Below are positions 35,814 to 42,500 of a stretch of DNA of 42,500 nucleotides, piece by piece. The notes beneath the pieces are model-generated. The model was given only the letters and a program-made list of their open reading frames with translations. It was not told the DNA's origin and made no database searches. This DNA is from an uncultured Pelagibacteraceae bacterium (GTDB taxonomy: Bacteria > Pseudomonadota > Alphaproteobacteria > Pelagibacterales > Pelagibacteraceae). How positions within the stretch are numbered: the first letter of the stretch is position 1; every line of letters begins with the position of its first letter. Made by a program: the position numbers and the translations under genes. Location of the stretch: contig CACMNP010000003.1 in assembly GCA_902615045.1 (NCBI GenBank), forward strand, positions 1 to 42,500, written 5' to 3'.

Positions 35814-36665
35814 CTATTTTTTAATATGTGCTCTTAATTTTTCTGCAATAGGTATCTCAGCTTCTAAAATATTACCCAAGCTAGGCTTCCCAATTGAATG
35901 AATAATTTTTTCAATCCCTTCAGCTAGAAACTCTACGCCGTTTGGCTCTAATGAAGCAGCTTGATCTGATCCATACATTGTTCTATCTAAAGTTATATGC
36001 CTTTCTAATGAGGATATTCCAAACATAACTGCAGCGAAAGAAATTACTGTACCACTTTCGTGACCACTATAACCAACATCACACTTGTATTCTTTTTTCA
36101 ATTCCTCAATTGTTGATAAATTGGCATCTTCTGCCTTCATAGGGTAAGTAGAAATACAATGCATTAGTTCGTAACTACAGTTATTTCTTTGAAAAATTTT
36201 TACAGCATTATCAATGTTCGCTTTAGTTGACATACCAGTGGAAATAAATGTGTGCTTTTTTCGTTTTGCTATTTCGTCAAGTAAATCATCGTCAATAATC
36301 ATTGCCGAAGCCACTTTGTGATAATTAAGCTCATATTTATCAAGAAAGTTTAAACTATTTAGATCCCAAGCCGAACAAAACCACTCTATTTTATTTTTTT
36401 TACAATATTTATCAATCTCATCATATTGTTTTTCGTCAAACTCTAAACCAAATTTCTGTTCTCTAGTTGTGGTACCCCAGGGACTTTCTCTTGGTATATC
36501 TAAGATCTGTTTAGAATATACCAAATTTACATCTCTTTTTTGAAATTTAACTGCATCAAAATTTGCCTTTTTGGCTACATCAATTAATTTTTTTGCAATT
36601 TCAACACTTCCATTATGATTTATGCCTATCTCTGCTATTAAAAAAGGTTTTCTAGTTATATTCAT
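35814..36665 (-). CDS. NeuB-family ulosonic acid synthase lacking the SAF domain
   Basis: About 283 residues from ATG 36665, eight bases after the upstream stop; a TTG at 36680 is the alternative. LIAEIGINHNGSV, DAVKFQKRDVNLVY, YHKVASAMI, TFISTGMST, LMHCISTYPM, DVGYSGHESG and SSLERHITLDRTMYGSDQA are the successive barrel motifs of sialic/legionaminic acid synthases, with the catalytic Glu, Lys and metal His. The usual E-K-H is E-R-H. The chain ends where the barrel ends, so the antifreeze-like SAF domain that reaches into the partner's active site is missing. It condenses PEP with a sugar, whose identity is open. Confidence 0.88.
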   Translation of the reverse strand: MNITRKPFLIAEIGINHNGSVEIAKKLIDVAKKANFDAVKFQKRDVNLVYSKQILDIPRESPWGTTTREQKFGLEFDEKQYDEIDKYCKKNKIEWFCSAWDLNSLNFLDKYELNYHKVASAMIIDDDLLDEIAKRKKHTFISTGMSTKANIDNAVKIFQRNNCSYELMHCISTYPMKAEDANLSTIEELKKEYKCDVGYSGHESGTVISFAAVMFGISSLERHITLDRTMYGSDQAASLEPNGVEFLAEGIEKIIHSIGKPSLGNILEAEIPIAEKLRAHIKK

Positions 36666-36673
36666 ATTCTTCT

Positions 36674-37468
36674 TTACCAAACCGATCGTCCACCATCAAT
36701 CACTAAATTTTGACCTGTCATATAACTTGAGTCATCACAGCATAAAAATTTTATTGCTCCTTTATACTCATTACTATTAGCAAGTCTATTCATGGGAATT
36801 AATTTTTTAATTCTCTTTTGAAATTCTTTAGGTTGATTATTTAGGACTGAACCTGGAGATAAAGAGTTTACTTTAATATTGCTTTGTGCCCAATATGTAG
36901 ATAGGTATTTTGTCAAGCCGACAATCCCATGTTTTATAACTGAATATGTGACCGGTTTAGTAAATTTATTATTTTTATATTTATAAATATTTTGATTTGG
37001 AGAAATTACAGATAAATCAGACGCAATATTAACAATATTTCCTTTTATTTTATTTTTTACCATATCGCTACCAACAATTTTACTACATAGCATAGCTCCT
37101 GTTAATCCGACTTTAATTTCCTTATTCCAGATATTTAAATCAAAATTTTCAAATTTATTGTTTTTTTTTTTATTTTTTTTACTAACTTTTGAGTCTATAG
37201 CTGCATTATTAATCAAATTATTAATAATAATTTTTTTTTTTCTTAAATTTTTAATATTTTTCTTAATTGAATTACTAGATGATACATCCATTAAAGATTT
37301 TATAATTTTTTTTGTAGGATGTAATTTTTTAAGATAGATAAATGTTTTTTCTAGACCTGCTTTATCTATATCGGTTATTACGATATTATAATTAAGCTCA
37401 AGCAACGCCGTAGCATGTTGTCTCCCTAACAATCCAGCTGAACCTGTAATTAACGAATATTTAATCAT
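36674..37468 (-). CDS. Classical short-chain dehydrogenase/reductase
   Basis: A 264-residue SDR. SLITGSAGLLGRQHA gives TGxxGxxG, INNLINNAAIDS the N-N-A-A motif, GNIVNIASDLSV the serine region, and VTYSVIKHGIVGLTKYL the Y-x-x-x-K pair. YMTGQNLVIDGGRSVW is the usual C-terminal signature. An Asn/Lys-rich insertion near residues 95-110 is unusual but the frame is intact. It precedes the NeuB-type synthase by eight bases and is probably an oxidoreductase that prepares the sugar for condensation; the substrate is unknown. Confidence 0.88.
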   Translation of the reverse strand: MIKYSLITGSAGLLGRQHATALLELNYNIVITDIDKAGLEKTFIYLKKLHPTKKIIKSLMDVSSSNSIKKNIKNLRKKKIIINNLINNAAIDSKVSKKNKKKNNKFENFDLNIWNKEIKVGLTGAMLCSKIVGSDMVKNKIKGNIVNIASDLSVISPNQNIYKYKNNKFTKPVTYSVIKHGIVGLTKYLSTYWAQSNIKVNSLSPGSVLNNQPKEFQKRIKKLIPMNRLANSNEYKGAIKFLCCDDSSYMTGQNLVIDGGRSVW

Positions 37469-37626
37469 TTAATTTCAAACTTTATATAATTTAAGATATA
37501 AATACTTTAATATAAATTTAAGATTAAATAAATCATATTTACTTTATTCTTAATAAATTTTAAATAAATGTGTTAAAATAAGTACTAGAAAATTTTTTAA
37601 TTAATAATTTTATTTTTTTCGCCTGC
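37469..37626 (-). promoter_or_regulatory. 158-base gap, probable promoter of the SDR-neuB-gmhA segment
   Basis: This is one of the few sizeable gaps in the long minus-strand run and separates the methyltransferase-like gene from the SDR at 37468. It is almost pure A/T, with several TATA-like boxes but no convincing -35/-10 pair and no hairpin with a T tract. A promoter or leader is inferred only from position. Confidence 0.25.
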
Positions 37627-38463
37627 TTAAAAATTTATATTTTTTTGAGATAATCTTAAGTAAAACTCTTTTCCAAGACAATAATCTATTTGCTTTTTAT
37701 TATAAATACCTAATGGTTTTTCTGTAAGTTCAAAAAAATGTTGATCATAATCTTTGGAATAATTGTAACACCAATTTCTTTGTAAATTAGTTTTTAAAAA
37801 TCTAGCATTGGCAGTTCTTCCATCTACAACAATTAGCGTCCCGGGAAGTAAAAAATGCTCAATTGCCAAAATATCTGCAGACATTGGTAGTCTATCTGGA
37901 TCGCGTGTGTTAATTCCTCTAATATTACCTTTTGGAGAAAATTGATCAGGTCCATCTAGATATATTAGATCAGGACATATATTAGGCAACTTATCATAAT
38001 AAGTACAAATTCTATTATTAAAAGTTGAAACAGTGCACTTAGAATAATGATACTTAACAAGTTTTGTTTTAGCATTTTTCTTACAAACTGAAATCCATTT
38101 TTTATTATTATCGACAGAAAAGCATTCAAAGGGGTTTGAGTTTCTTAAATTTTTTTTAACAAAGTCCCCATGTTTTTTTTTATTTATTTTCAAAGCATCA
38201 TCGAATATTACTGAGCTCTTACCAACTCCAAATTCTAAAATTTTTGTAACCTTCCTTGAAATTACAAGGTGATGCAGTCTAATTAGATCATCTAATTCTG
38301 CCGAGTAAGGTTCCTGAAAACTTGGGTTGACTGAGTAATAAGCTGATCTAACAACTTTTTTATCAATAGGTCCGTAATTTTTTATATCTACATCAATCAA
38401 ATTATGCAAAGAATATTTTTGTAAATAATTTTTATAAGATTTTAATTTCTTAAATAAATACAT
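37627..38463 (-). CDS. Class I methyltransferase-like protein
   Basis: A 278-residue protein with KILEFGVGKSSVIFDDAL, a motif I-like strand and glycine loop, followed by FECFSVDNNKKWISV (acidic motif II-like end of strand 2) and PDLIYLDGPDQFSPKGN (strand 4 with D-G-P-D). The C-terminal TLIVVDGRTANARFLKTNL is strand 5. The D-G-P-D and D-G-R elements resemble TylF-like or O-methyltransferase folds, but no acceptor is suggested, and some proteins of this kind may not be methyltransferases. It lies between two SDR genes in the ulosonic-acid operon. Confidence 0.6.
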   Translation of the reverse strand: MYLFKKLKSYKNYLQKYSLHNLIDVDIKNYGPIDKKVVRSAYYSVNPSFQEPYSAELDDLIRLHHLVISRKVTKILEFGVGKSSVIFDDALKINKKKHGDFVKKNLRNSNPFECFSVDNNKKWISVCKKNAKTKLVKYHYSKCTVSTFNNRICTYYDKLPNICPDLIYLDGPDQFSPKGNIRGINTRDPDRLPMSADILAIEHFLLPGTLIVVDGRTANARFLKTNLQRNWCYNYSKDYDQHFFELTEKPLGIYNKKQIDYCLGKEFYLRLSQKNINF

Positions 38464-38496
38464 TTATCAACTTTTGTAAGTTACACATAGGATAAA

Positions 38497-39234
38497 TCAA
38501 ACACTCTTAGTTTGACCTCCATCTAATTTAAATAATGATCCTGTTATAAAATTATCTGTATTTTCAGTAAGCATTTTACAGATTTCAAAAATATTTTGTG
38601 CCGACCCAAATTTATTCATTGGAACATTATCTTTAATATACTTTTTAGTCTTTATAGGATTTTGTTTTATCTTTAAATCCCATGTTGAGCCTTCAAAAAT
38701 TATATTGCCTGGGACGATTCCATTTATCGTAATATTTTTATTTGCCAACTCTTTAGAGATTAATTTTATATAAAAATTTAAAGCTGATTTTGCAATCGAG
38801 TAACCAATTGGAGCACCTTCAATATATTCTATACCACATATAGACGAAATGCATATAATTTTGCTAACATCCTTCTTTAAAATAGCTTTAGAATAATCAA
38901 TTAAATTAGTTGTAGAAAAAAAATTGTATTTCAAAGCATGTTCAAAATTATCATTATTTTTTTTGTAATTACTATTACCTAGATTACAAATTAAAACATC
39001 AACATATTTATATTGCTTTTTTATCATTTTAATAATTGTTTTAGTTTTTTTTTTTTCAGTTAAGTCACCCAAAAAATATTTGCATTTACCCAAACTTTCA
39101 GATGCTTTTTTCAATTTAGAAATATTTCTTCCGTTTATAATTACATTATATCCCACTGATTTATATTGTTTTGCAAGATGATATCCTATTCCAGAAGAAG
39201 AAGCAGAAATGAATATAGTTTTTTTTTTATACAT
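38497..39234 (-). CDS. Classical short-chain dehydrogenase/reductase
   Basis: A 245-residue SDR with IFISASSSGIGYHLA (the first Gly of TGxxxGxG is Ser, giving S-A-S-S-S-G-I-G), LICNLGNSN, IICISSICGIEY, IGYSIAKSALNFY (YxxxK) and the C-terminal FITGSLFKLDGGQTKSV. It overlaps the end of the TIM-barrel isomerase by eight bases. It differs clearly in sequence from the other SDR at 36674, so the operon carries two different redox steps. The substrate is unknown. Confidence 0.85.
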   Translation of the reverse strand: MYKKKTIFISASSSGIGYHLAKQYKSVGYNVIINGRNISKLKKASESLGKCKYFLGDLTEKKKTKTIIKMIKKQYKYVDVLICNLGNSNYKKNNDNFEHALKYNFFSTTNLIDYSKAILKKDVSKIICISSICGIEYIEGAPIGYSIAKSALNFYIKLISKELANKNITINGIVPGNIIFEGSTWDLKIKQNPIKTKKYIKDNVPMNKFGSAQNIFEICKMLTENTDNFITGSLFKLDGGQTKSV

Positions 39235-40051
39235 TGTGAATTTTTTTTAAATAATTTAGATTAATTTTAACTTCTTCTAAATGTCTATTATTTTTAGATC
39301 TTGCAGTTTGTAAAATTAATTCTCTATCATATTTTATTTTTTTTAAGTTTTTAAACAATTTCAAAAAATTTGCGTTTCCGTTGCCCAATCTAACAGTTTT
39401 TCCATATTTTAATCTATCTTTAATATGAACATTGCAAATGTATTTTCCATAAGATCTAAACTCATCATCAATTTTATAATTAAGTCCAGCACTATTACCT
39501 ACGTCATAATTTATTCCAAAATATTTTTTGTCAAATTTATTAATAAATCTTTTTAATCTTTTAGGTCTAAAATCAGATTCAAAAATTAATTTTACATTAG
39601 TTTTTTTTAAGTATTTTAAAACATGTTTGCATGACTTTATGAAATTATATTCATCATTTTTGTTCTTAATAGAACCATTATCTACTAAAGGCACCACTAT
39701 AAATTTTATTCCAAGTTTTTTACAACTTTGAATAATTTTTATTAAATCATTTAGAAGTTTTTGATTATTTTTTTTCTTCCAAAATGGATTTTGCATAAAA
39801 CAATCACCAGTAATAGAATTTATTTTTATAGAATTTTTTTTGGATAATTTTTTAATTTGAGATTGACCTTGTTTAGTTAAGATTGGATTTTTTTTAAGAT
39901 TTTTATAGTCAAGTGTCCATTCTATTGACTTAAGACCTAACGATTTAGCTTTTGAAAATTCTATTTTCCAATTTTTTTCTGGAAATGCTTGTATTTTATT
40001 TCCAATTTTTTTTGACAACCTTCCTTGCATAACACCATAGTTAAATTTCAT
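39227..40051 (-). CDS. Sugar phosphate isomerase/epimerase, xylose-isomerase-like TIM barrel
   Basis: A 274-residue AP-endonuclease-2/xylose isomerase-like barrel. Candidate metal ligands appear at the ends of successive strands: SIEWTLD (Glu), LIFESD (Glu), GINYDVGNS (Asp) and CNVHIKDR (His-x-x-Asp), followed by VRLGNGNANF, equivalent to the common LGxGxxxF segment. Family members such as IolE, hydroxypyruvate isomerase and DTE epimerase isomerise or epimerise sugars and keto-sugars. It is coupled by ATGA to the VOC gene upstream and overlaps the SDR downstream, implying a sugar-remodelling step of the same pathway. Confidence 0.8.
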   Translation of the reverse strand: MKFNYGVMQGRLSKKIGNKIQAFPEKNWKIEFSKAKSLGLKSIEWTLDYKNLKKNPILTKQGQSQIKKLSKKNSIKINSITGDCFMQNPFWKKKNNQKLLNDLIKIIQSCKKLGIKFIVVPLVDNGSIKNKNDEYNFIKSCKHVLKYLKKTNVKLIFESDFRPKRLKRFINKFDKKYFGINYDVGNSAGLNYKIDDEFRSYGKYICNVHIKDRLKYGKTVRLGNGNANFLKLFKNLKKIKYDRELILQTARSKNNRHLEEVKINLNYLKKIHNV

Positions 40052-40482
40052 TTTTTCAACTCCTGAACTAGTTCTAAAAAGGCGCCCTCAGGTGTTCTAC
40101 AATATGTCATAAGCACATTACCATCGGATGATAACTGTGGTTTTGAATTAAATTTAATTTTTTTTTTCCTTAAAAATTTATACAACTTATCTAAATCTTT
40201 TACAGTTACTGATATATGGGTAAATCCATTGGTATATGGTTTGATTTTATTTTTTTTTATTTTTGGTGGATTTATAAAATATAGTAACTCTAATATCATT
40301 TTATTACTATCTATAAGTTTATAAGTCTTAACTTTTGCATTTGGATATAACATTATTTTATCAATCAAATTACCATCTTCGTTCATTTCTATTTTAATTT
40401 TAAATTTTAAATATTTAATCCAAAATAATAATGATGATTTAAGATTATTTGTTACTAGTCCTGTGTGTCTAATTTTGATCAT
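40048..40482 (-). CDS. VOC-superfamily (glyoxalase/methylmalonyl-CoA epimerase-like) protein
   Basis: A 144-residue protein with two beta-alpha-beta-beta-beta modules. IRHTGLVTNNL supplies the first His, MILELLYF the first Glu, FTHISVTVKDL the second His and GAFLELVQEL the second Glu, so the H-E-H-E metal site is complete. Such proteins catalyse epimerisation, isomerisation or lyase reactions through metal-stabilised enolates. ATGA overlaps link it to the genes on both sides (aminotransferase upstream, TIM-barrel isomerase downstream), which suggests an epimerase or isomerase step on a keto sugar rather than detoxification. Confidence 0.8.
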   Translation of the reverse strand: MIKIRHTGLVTNNLKSSLLFWIKYLKFKIKIEMNEDGNLIDKIMLYPNAKVKTYKLIDSNKMILELLYFINPPKIKKNKIKPYTNGFTHISVTVKDLDKLYKFLRKKKIKFNSKPQLSSDGNVLMTYCRTPEGAFLELVQELKK

Positions 40483-41813
40483 TTGTTAAAAATTAAATCA
40501 ATATTTTTTTCAATAATCCTAACGCCTTCTATAATTGCATCTTTAGTTATAATTAATGGTGGTCCAATTTTGACTGACTCTCTTCCAGTATAAACTAGTA
40601 GCAACCCATCTTTAATGCAACTTTCTACAAATTTTTTTAATTTTATTTGAATATTTTTTTCATTATTATTAAAAATAATTGCAGCAATAAGACCTTTTCC
40701 ATAAACTTCAAATAAATTGGGATGTTTTTTTTTAATTTTTAAAAGTTCATTTTGCATTAATTGTCCATTGATTTTGGCTTTATGAGTTAATTTATTAATT
40801 TTTATTTCCTCTAAAACTGCGAGCCCAGCGTTACAAGCTATAGGGTTAGCTGAATTGGTGCTACTCATGTTGCCTACTTCTGGTAAGTCCATAATTTTTT
40901 TTTTTCCTATTACTCCTGACAACGCAACACCGCCTCCCATTCCTTTTCCACAACATATTAAATCAGGCACTATATCATAATGTTGAAATCCAAAATTTTT
41001 TCCTGTTCTTCCAAATCCAGATTGCATTTCATCAAAGGTCAACAAAATATCATTCTGTTTGCAAATTTTAGTCAAAAGTTTTATATATTTTTTTGGATAA
41101 AATAACGCTCCCCAACCTTGAAATGTTTCAAGCATAAAACCACATACATCTTTTTTTAAATCAATTTTTTTTTTTAATTTACTAATAGAGTGATTTAAAA
41201 ATTTCTCCTCGTTATTATCTTTTATTAACCAAGGGTATGGAAATTGAATATGATGAATATCCTTGTCATGGTAACCTATCCATTTCTTTTGTTGAACACT
41301 TCCACTCATCATTTGAGCGGCCATTGTTCTACCATGCCAATTACCCTCTAAACAAATAATTCCTAGTTTTCTTTTTTTTCTTTTTTGACCATACATTCTC
41401 ATTAACTTAAATGCTGCCTCTGTTGCTTCTGTTCCAGCAGACATTAAGAATGCTTTTTCAAACCCTTTACCACAAAATTTGATTAACTCTTCGATATACT
41501 TAGCTCTTATTTTATTAATATAAGCATAACTATGAATTAAATTAGATTTTAAAGTTCTACTAATATACTTTTTAATTCTACTATTAGAGTGTCCTACATT
41601 TGCGACAAATATTGTTGAGGTAAAATCAATAAATTTATTTCCCGCGATGTCATAAATATTAAAATTTTTAGCTTTTGACCATGCAATTGGTAGCTGACCA
41701 TGCATGGATCTAGACTCATATTTACTTAATTTTTTCATCAATTTAGATGTACCGGGTGCTGGTATAGCTGTGGATATTGATATATTTTTTGTTTTTATAA
41801 TTTTTTTTTGCAT
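40479..41813 (-). CDS. Class III PLP-dependent aminotransferase
   Basis: A 444-residue fold-type I enzyme. HGQLPIAWSKAKNFNIYDIAGNKFIDFTS is the N-terminal start of the class III fold, AFLMSAGTEATEAAFKLMR binds the PLP phosphate, GNWHGRTMAA stacks on the ring, LTFDEMQSGFGRTG carries the Asp, and ICCGKGMGGGVALSGVIG holds the lysine. Relatives include 4-aminobutyrate, ornithine and glutamate-1-semialdehyde enzymes, which act on terminal aldehydes or ketones. In this operon it probably places an amino group on a sugar or sugar acid. It overlaps the CMP-sugar synthetase by 19 bases and the VOC gene by four. Confidence 0.88.
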   Translation of the reverse strand: MQKKIIKTKNISISTAIPAPGTSKLMKKLSKYESRSMHGQLPIAWSKAKNFNIYDIAGNKFIDFTSTIFVANVGHSNSRIKKYISRTLKSNLIHSYAYINKIRAKYIEELIKFCGKGFEKAFLMSAGTEATEAAFKLMRMYGQKRKKRKLGIICLEGNWHGRTMAAQMMSGSVQQKKWIGYHDKDIHHIQFPYPWLIKDNNEEKFLNHSISKLKKKIDLKKDVCGFMLETFQGWGALFYPKKYIKLLTKICKQNDILLTFDEMQSGFGRTGKNFGFQHYDIVPDLICCGKGMGGGVALSGVIGKKKIMDLPEVGNMSSTNSANPIACNAGLAVLEEIKINKLTHKAKINGQLMQNELLKIKKKHPNLFEVYGKGLIAAIIFNNNEKNIQIKLKKFVESCIKDGLLLVYTGRESVKIGPPLIITKDAIIEGVRIIEKNIDLIFNK

Positions 41814-42487
41814 AAGTATTCTAAGTAATTAAAATCATCTTTGTTATCAATCTCGTGTGTATAAGAAGTTTTAAAAGCTTTAACTTTATTTCCAAATAAC
41901 AACTTATTTCTAATAATAAAATTTTTTTTGAAAATATCTATTACTCCGTTTGGATAATAAGTTTTATTAAATTTTTGTCTTGGGGCATTTAGTTCATCCA
42001 TGGTAAATTTCAAATTTTTTAATGATTTTAAAGATCCATTATTTATCTCTAATGATTTATACGATGTTTCAGACATTTCATGAACAGATCTTAAAGAATT
42101 ATACTTTGATTTAATAAAAGTTTTAATAGCTTTATTTAAATCATTTTTTTTTCTAAATGGTGTAGTAGGTCTTATATGTGCAATATAATCATAATTAAAT
42201 TTTATATTCTCTATAGCATGAACAATCATTTGATAATCTGTAGAAAAATCACCACTTATTCTTTTTGGTCTTAATAAGATTTCTACAGGACCAAACTGTT
42301 TTGCTATTTTTGCATATTTTATTGAGTCTGTTGAAACATAAACCTTTGAAATATGCTTAGATTTAAAACAAGATTCAATAGACCAGGCAATAAGAGGTTT
42401 TTTTCCAAGCTCTCTTATATTTTTGTCTTTCACAGACTTTGAACCAGATCTTGCTGGAATAATCGCAATAATTTTATTTCGACCCAT
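41795..42487 (-). CDS. CMP-ulosonic acid synthetase, NeuA family
   Basis: A 230-residue cytidylyltransferase with IAIIPARSGSKSVKDKNI (CTP loop), KVYVSTDSIKY, YIAHIRPTTPFRKKND (L-x-P-T-x-P-x-R block), RSVHEMSETSYK, PNGVIDIFKK and THEIDNKDDF (D-I-D-like metal site, here E-I-D). It is the first gene visible of the minus operon that runs to about 33276 and activates the 2-keto-3-deoxy acid made by that operon's NeuB-type synthase. The bases upstream of its ATG run off the window, so an earlier operon gene may exist. Confidence 0.88.
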   Translation of the reverse strand: MGRNKIIAIIPARSGSKSVKDKNIRELGKKPLIAWSIESCFKSKHISKVYVSTDSIKYAKIAKQFGPVEILLRPKRISGDFSTDYQMIVHAIENIKFNYDYIAHIRPTTPFRKKNDLNKAIKTFIKSKYNSLRSVHEMSETSYKSLEINNGSLKSLKNLKFTMDELNAPRQKFNKTYYPNGVIDIFKKNFIIRNKLLFGNKVKAFKTSYTHEIDNKDDFNYLEYLCKKKL

Positions 42488-42500
42488 TATAAACCAACTT

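Noticed and set aside
1..42500. CRISPR arrays, tRNA or rRNA genes, insertion sequences
   Set aside because: No regularly spaced repeats, no GC-richer structured RNA segments and no transposase or integrase motifs were seen.

Overview
This window is a long, very AT-rich surface-polysaccharide (O-antigen or capsule type) island. Almost every gene is a sugar-nucleotide enzyme, glycosyltransferase, sugar-modifying enzyme, membrane polymerase or transporter. No rRNA, tRNA, CRISPR array, insertion sequence or phage gene was seen. The extreme A/T bias, Lys/Asn/Ile-rich proteins, near absence of spacers, ATGA/TGATG gene overlaps and convergent genes that share stop codons suggest a streamlined bacterium. 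A marine alphaproteobacterium of the SAR11 (Pelagibacter) type and its hypervariable region is the best guess, but this is inference; no phylogenetic marker is present.

Layout. (1) 1-638, minus: a partial methyltransferase running off the left edge. (2) 716-4568, plus: a GT-C membrane transferase, a ColD/RfbH-like PLP 3-dehydrase, a DPM-like glycosyltransferase and an extended SDR. (3) 4590-10834, minus, read from the right: gmd, fcl, a GT4-like transferase, a GMC-like flavoenzyme, a DegT aminotransferase and a methyltransferase. (4) 10878-13038, plus: a GT11 fucosyltransferase and a nucleotide-sugar dehydrogenase. Gmd, Fcl and GT11 make and use GDP-L-fucose. (5) 13028-15312, minus: a glycosyltransferase and a Wzy/ligase-type polymerase; then a membrane-anchored PQQ-glucose-dehydrogenase-like propeller (+), a methyltransferase (-) and a YfhO-like membrane protein (+). 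(6) 19943-24026, minus: a surface-carbohydrate protein, a CMP-sugar synthetase, a fusion of a GT42/DUF115-like domain with a NeuB barrel, and a DPM-like transferase. (7) 24108-26505, plus: SDR, a 2-keto-3-deoxy-acid-type FAH enzyme and a second CMP-sugar synthetase, facing a minus pair of a divergent GAPDH and a 2-hydroxyacid dehydrogenase (26502-28533). (8) 28576-35036, minus: an AsnB amidotransferase, an ABC flippase, a 2OG-oxygenase-like protein and an LIC12162-type transferase. (9) 35036-42487, minus: a third CMP-sugar synthetase, class III aminotransferase, VOC protein, TIM-barrel isomerase, two SDRs, a methyltransferase-like protein, a SAF-less NeuB and a GmhA-like isomerase.

The unusual content is the ulosonic-acid machinery: three different CMP-sugar synthetases and two NeuB barrels, both lacking the usual SAF domain, one fused to a glycosyltransferase-like domain, plus a FAH/SDR/CMP-synthetase operon with no NeuB of its own. 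This points to several CMP-activated acidic sugars, at least some possibly undescribed.

A second striking feature is that five genes between about 1.5 and 6.3 kb, and one small ORF near 35.7 kb, are each broken by one-base indels in A/T runs while the other genes read through cleanly. Sequencing error, phase variation and decay are all possible; the sequence alone cannot separate them.
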